Source: Acidimicrobiales bacterium
GTDB taxonomy: Bacteria; Actinomycetota; Acidimicrobiia; Acidimicrobiales; Bog-793
DNA: 7,066 nucleotides
Reading direction: 5' to 3'
Assembly (NCBI GenBank): GCA_030037405.1
Contig: JASHRK010000062.1
Span: forward strand, 1-7,066
Shown piece by piece: positions 5,050 to 7,066 of the stretch. A program made the translations under genes and the position numbers. The notes beneath the pieces were generated by a model, which saw only the letters and a list, made by a program, of their open reading frames with translations, did not search any database and had not been told where the DNA came from. Position 1 is the first letter of the stretch; each line of letters begins with the position of its first letter.

Positions 5050-6258
5050 ATGCCTGAAGCCGTCATTGCCGCTACCGCTCGCAGCCCGATCGGGCGGGCA
5101 GCCAAGGGATCCCTGAAGGACATGCGTCCCGACGACCTGGCCGTCCAGATCGTGCGCGCCCTCCTGGCCAAGGTGCCGGAGGTCGATCCCGCCGAGGTAG
5201 AGGACCTCATGCTCGGCAATGCCGAGCCGGCGGGGGAGGCGGGCTTCAACATGGCTCGAGTGGTGGCAATTCTCTCCGGGCTCGAGACCGTCCCCGGCAC
5301 CACGGTCAACCGGTACTGCTCGTCGTCGCTGCAGACGATCCGCATGGCCGCCCACGCCGTCAGAGCCGGAGAGGGCGATGTGTTCGTCGCAGCGGGAGTG
5401 GAGACGACGAGTCGTTTCTTTGCCGGAAGCGCAGACGGCATGCCGGGCACCCACAACTCCCTCTTCACCGAAGCCGAGGCTCGTACGGAAAGACGCGCGG
5501 GAGGCGGCGTGGAGCCCTGGCAACCGGCGGAGGGACTGCCCGACATCTACATCTCCATGGGCCAGACGGCCGAGAACGTCGCCGAGTACGAGAACGTCAC
5601 GAGAGAAGAGATGGACGAGTTCGCCTGCCGTTCGCAGAACCTCGCCGTCGAGCACGTCGAGAACGGCTTCTTCGAGCGCGAGATCACGCCCGTCACGCTC
5701 TATGACGGCACCGTGGTCTCTCGCGACGACGGCCCTCGGCCCGAGACGACAGTGGAAGTCCTCGCGAAGCTGCAGCCCGTGTTCCGGCCCGACGGGACCG
5801 TCACCGCCGGCAACGCCTGCCCGCTCAACGACGGGGCTGCCGCCGTGCTCGTGATGAGCGACCGGAGGGCCGAGCGGCTCGGCGTCGAGCCGCTCGCCCG
5901 GATCGTCTCCTCTGGCGTGAGCGCCCTTCACCCCGAGATCATGGGCCTCGGCCCGATCGAGGCGACCCGGCAGGCTCTCGGGCGAGCCCGGTTGAGCATC
6001 GACGACATCGACCTCGTCGAGATCAACGAGGCTTTTGCCGCCCAGGTGATCCCGTCGGCTCGCCACCTTCACATCCCCCTCGAGAAGCTGAACGTCCACG
6101 GCGGGGCCATCGCCCTCGGCCATCCCTTCGGCATGACGGGCGCTCGCATCATGACGACGCTCTTGAACGGCCTCGAGCACGAGGGGGGCCGGTACGGCCT
6201 CGAGACCATGTGCGTCGGCGGGGGCCAGGGGATGGCGATGGTCGTCGAACGCCTCTAG
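5050..6258 (+). CDS. Acetyl-CoA C-acyltransferase (thiolase)
   Basis: The 402-residue cytoplasmic enzyme is a full-length thiolase. It either condenses two acetyl-CoA to acetoacetyl-CoA or cleaves 3-ketoacyl-CoA in beta-oxidation. All catalytic elements are present: the acyl-accepting Cys90 in VNRYCSSSLQ, the NEAFA motif (326-330), His358 in GGAIALGHPFGMTGAR and the proton-donating Cys388 in MCVGGGQGMA. The N-terminus PEAVIAATARSPIGRAAKGS is typical, which sets the start at 5050 although the frame stays open upstream to about 4927. The segment at 254-263 reads GNACPLNDGA where many relatives have GNASGxNDGA; this is unlikely to affect the core chemistry. Sequence alone does not separate a biosynthetic (AtoB-like) from a degradative (FadA-like) role. 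No FadB-type partner is adjacent. It lies directly downstream of the structured RNA, which could control it. Confidence 0.96.
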   Translation: MPEAVIAATARSPIGRAAKGSLKDMRPDDLAVQIVRALLAKVPEVDPAEVEDLMLGNAEPAGEAGFNMARVVAILSGLETVPGTTVNRYCSSSLQTIRMAAHAVRAGEGDVFVAAGVETTSRFFAGSADGMPGTHNSLFTEAEARTERRAGGGVEPWQPAEGLPDIYISMGQTAENVAEYENVTREEMDEFACRSQNLAVEHVENGFFEREITPVTLYDGTVVSRDDGPRPETTVEVLAKLQPVFRPDGTVTAGNACPLNDGAAAVLVMSDRRAERLGVEPLARIVSSGVSALHPEIMGLGPIEATRQALGRARLSIDDIDLVEINEAFAAQVIPSARHLHIPLEKLNVHGGAIALGHPFGMTGARIMTTLLNGLEHEGGRYGLETMCVGGGQGMAMVVERL

Positions 6259-6276
6259 CCGCCACGAGCCGCCTCT

Positions 6277-6295
6277 AGCCGGCGGGGCGCCGGCT
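6277..6295 (+). terminator. GC hairpin after the thiolase, probable terminator
   Basis: AGCCGGC (6277-6283) and GCCGGCT (6289-6295) form a perfect seven-base-pair stem around the loop GGGGC, 18 bases after the thiolase stop. There is no T-run, as is common for hairpins in high-GC actinobacteria. An 11-base direct repeat GCCTCTAGCCG (6251-6261 and 6271-6281) spans the stop codon and the left arm, suggesting a small local duplication. The stem would partly separate the thiolase from the Lgt-like gene. Confidence 0.5.
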
Positions 6296-6330
6296 CGGCC
6301 CTGGCGTGAGCGCGCAATACTGGTGGTGGC

Positions 6331-7066
6331 GTGAGACCCATTCCCGTCGTCTTCCACATTGGCCCGCTCCAGATCCACACCTACGGGATCGGGCTGGCGA
6401 TCACCTTCTGGTTCGCCTACCGGTACTTCGCGCGCCGGTTGCGAGCCCATGGCTACCCCGACGTCTGGCTCGGAAAGGCGTTCGTCTGGATCATCGTGTC
6501 CTCCATCGTCGGGGCCCGGGCGGTCCATGTCATCTCGATGTGGTCCTTCTACTCCCACAATCTCGGGGACATCTTCGCCATCTGGCACGGCGGGCTCTCC
6601 AGCTACGGCGGGCTCCTTGGCGGCGTCCCCGTCGGCCTCTGGTGCGCACACCGCTGGTGCAAGGAGCTCGGCCTCCTCGTCGCCTCGGACCTCGTGGCCC
6701 CGGTGCTGACCCTCGCATGGTCGGTCGGGCGCCTGCTCGGCCCTCAGCTCATGTACCAGGGTGGAGGGGTGAGGACGAGCAGCTGGATCGGGATGTACTA
6801 CGCCGGGCAGGTAGGAAAGAGGATCCCGGTCCCACTGATCCAGGCAGCCGAGTGCTTCGTCATCTGGGTCATCGCCCTCCGGGTCGAGAAGTTCGTTCGT
6901 AGCCGCCGGGGGCCTCTTGGGCTCGTCCTGACCTCTGTCGTGACGCTCTGGGGGCTGTCACGTTTCTTCGACGAGACGGTCTGGCTTCCCCACTCGACGG
7001 CGGGAGACATGGCCGTGGTGGTCGGTTCCCTCATCTTCGTCGGCGTCGGCGTCCTCTGGGCAGCCT
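6331..7066 (+). CDS. Lgt-family membrane protein (prolipoprotein diacylglyceryl transferase-like), 3' truncated by window
   Basis: 245 codons are visible and the frame is open at the window end. Typical Lgt proteins have 260-300 residues, so little is missing. Lgt moves a diacylglyceryl group from phosphatidylglycerol to the lipobox Cys of prelipoproteins in the cytoplasmic membrane. Family features are HIGPLQIHTYGIGLAIT (9-25), IVGARAVHVI (59-68), IWHGGLSSYGGLLGG (84-98), GR at 133-134, an I-P-V-P-x-x-Q-x-x-E segment (165-174) in place of the usual HPTQLYE, and GLSRFFDET (208-216), with several hydrophobic spans. The GRxGNFxNxxxxG signature is degraded: after GR comes LLGPQLMYQGGG, without the conserved Asn, and HPTQ has lost its His. 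It may therefore be a diverged Lgt or a relative with another lipid-linked role. GTG at 6331 is the first start after an in-frame stop at 6307 and has GGTGG just upstream. Confidence 0.85.
   Translation, partial: MRPIPVVFHIGPLQIHTYGIGLAITFWFAYRYFARRLRAHGYPDVWLGKAFVWIIVSSIVGARAVHVISMWSFYSHNLGDIFAIWHGGLSSYGGLLGGVPVGLWCAHRWCKELGLLVASDLVAPVLTLAWSVGRLLGPQLMYQGGGVRTSSWIGMYYAGQVGKRIPVPLIQAAECFVIWVIALRVEKFVRSRRGPLGLVLTSVVTLWGLSRFFDETVWLPHSTAGDMAVVVGSLIFVGVGVLWAA

Overview
The window looks like high-GC chromosomal DNA from a bacterium, probably an actinomycete relative (Actinomycetota). The grounds are uniformly GC-rich codons, GTG starts, a PF12900-type flavin protein and tandem YbjQ-domain genes. 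The class cannot be fixed from this sequence. No mobile element, tRNA, rRNA or CRISPR array was seen.

The left part (about 17-4366, minus strand) is one gene string read right to left. It holds a GlcD/D-lactate-dehydrogenase-like FAD oxidase, two paralogous proteins each with two YbjQ (PF01906) domains, a small protein of unknown function, and a pyridoxamine-5'-phosphate-oxidase-like flavin-binding protein. The last four are packed with two ATGA overlaps and a 7-base gap, so they are almost certainly cotranscribed and partly translationally coupled. The oxidase lies 52-70 bases upstream of them, separated by a GC hairpin, and may share the transcript.

The middle (4367-5049) is a 683-base divergent intergenic region and the most interesting part of the window. 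On the plus strand, from a possible sigma-A-like promoter at 4480-4509, it carries about 450 bases of strongly purine-biased, highly structured sequence. Five tandem modules of 47-48 bases each have a GNRA-capped hairpin immediately followed by an invariant GGAG. The last module can fold as a three-way junction. Downstream are further GNRA hairpins, including two that compete for the same bases. I recognise no known RNA family here. It is either a freestanding structured RNA or a very long leader of the thiolase gene.

The right part (5050-7066, plus strand) has a complete acetyl-CoA acyltransferase (thiolase) with all catalytic residues, a GC hairpin that may end its transcript, and a prolipoprotein diacylglyceryl transferase (Lgt)-family membrane protein. 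The Lgt-like protein runs off the window and lacks part of the usual Lgt signature. Thiolase and the FAD oxidase suggest acyl-CoA and hydroxyacid metabolism, but no complete pathway is visible.
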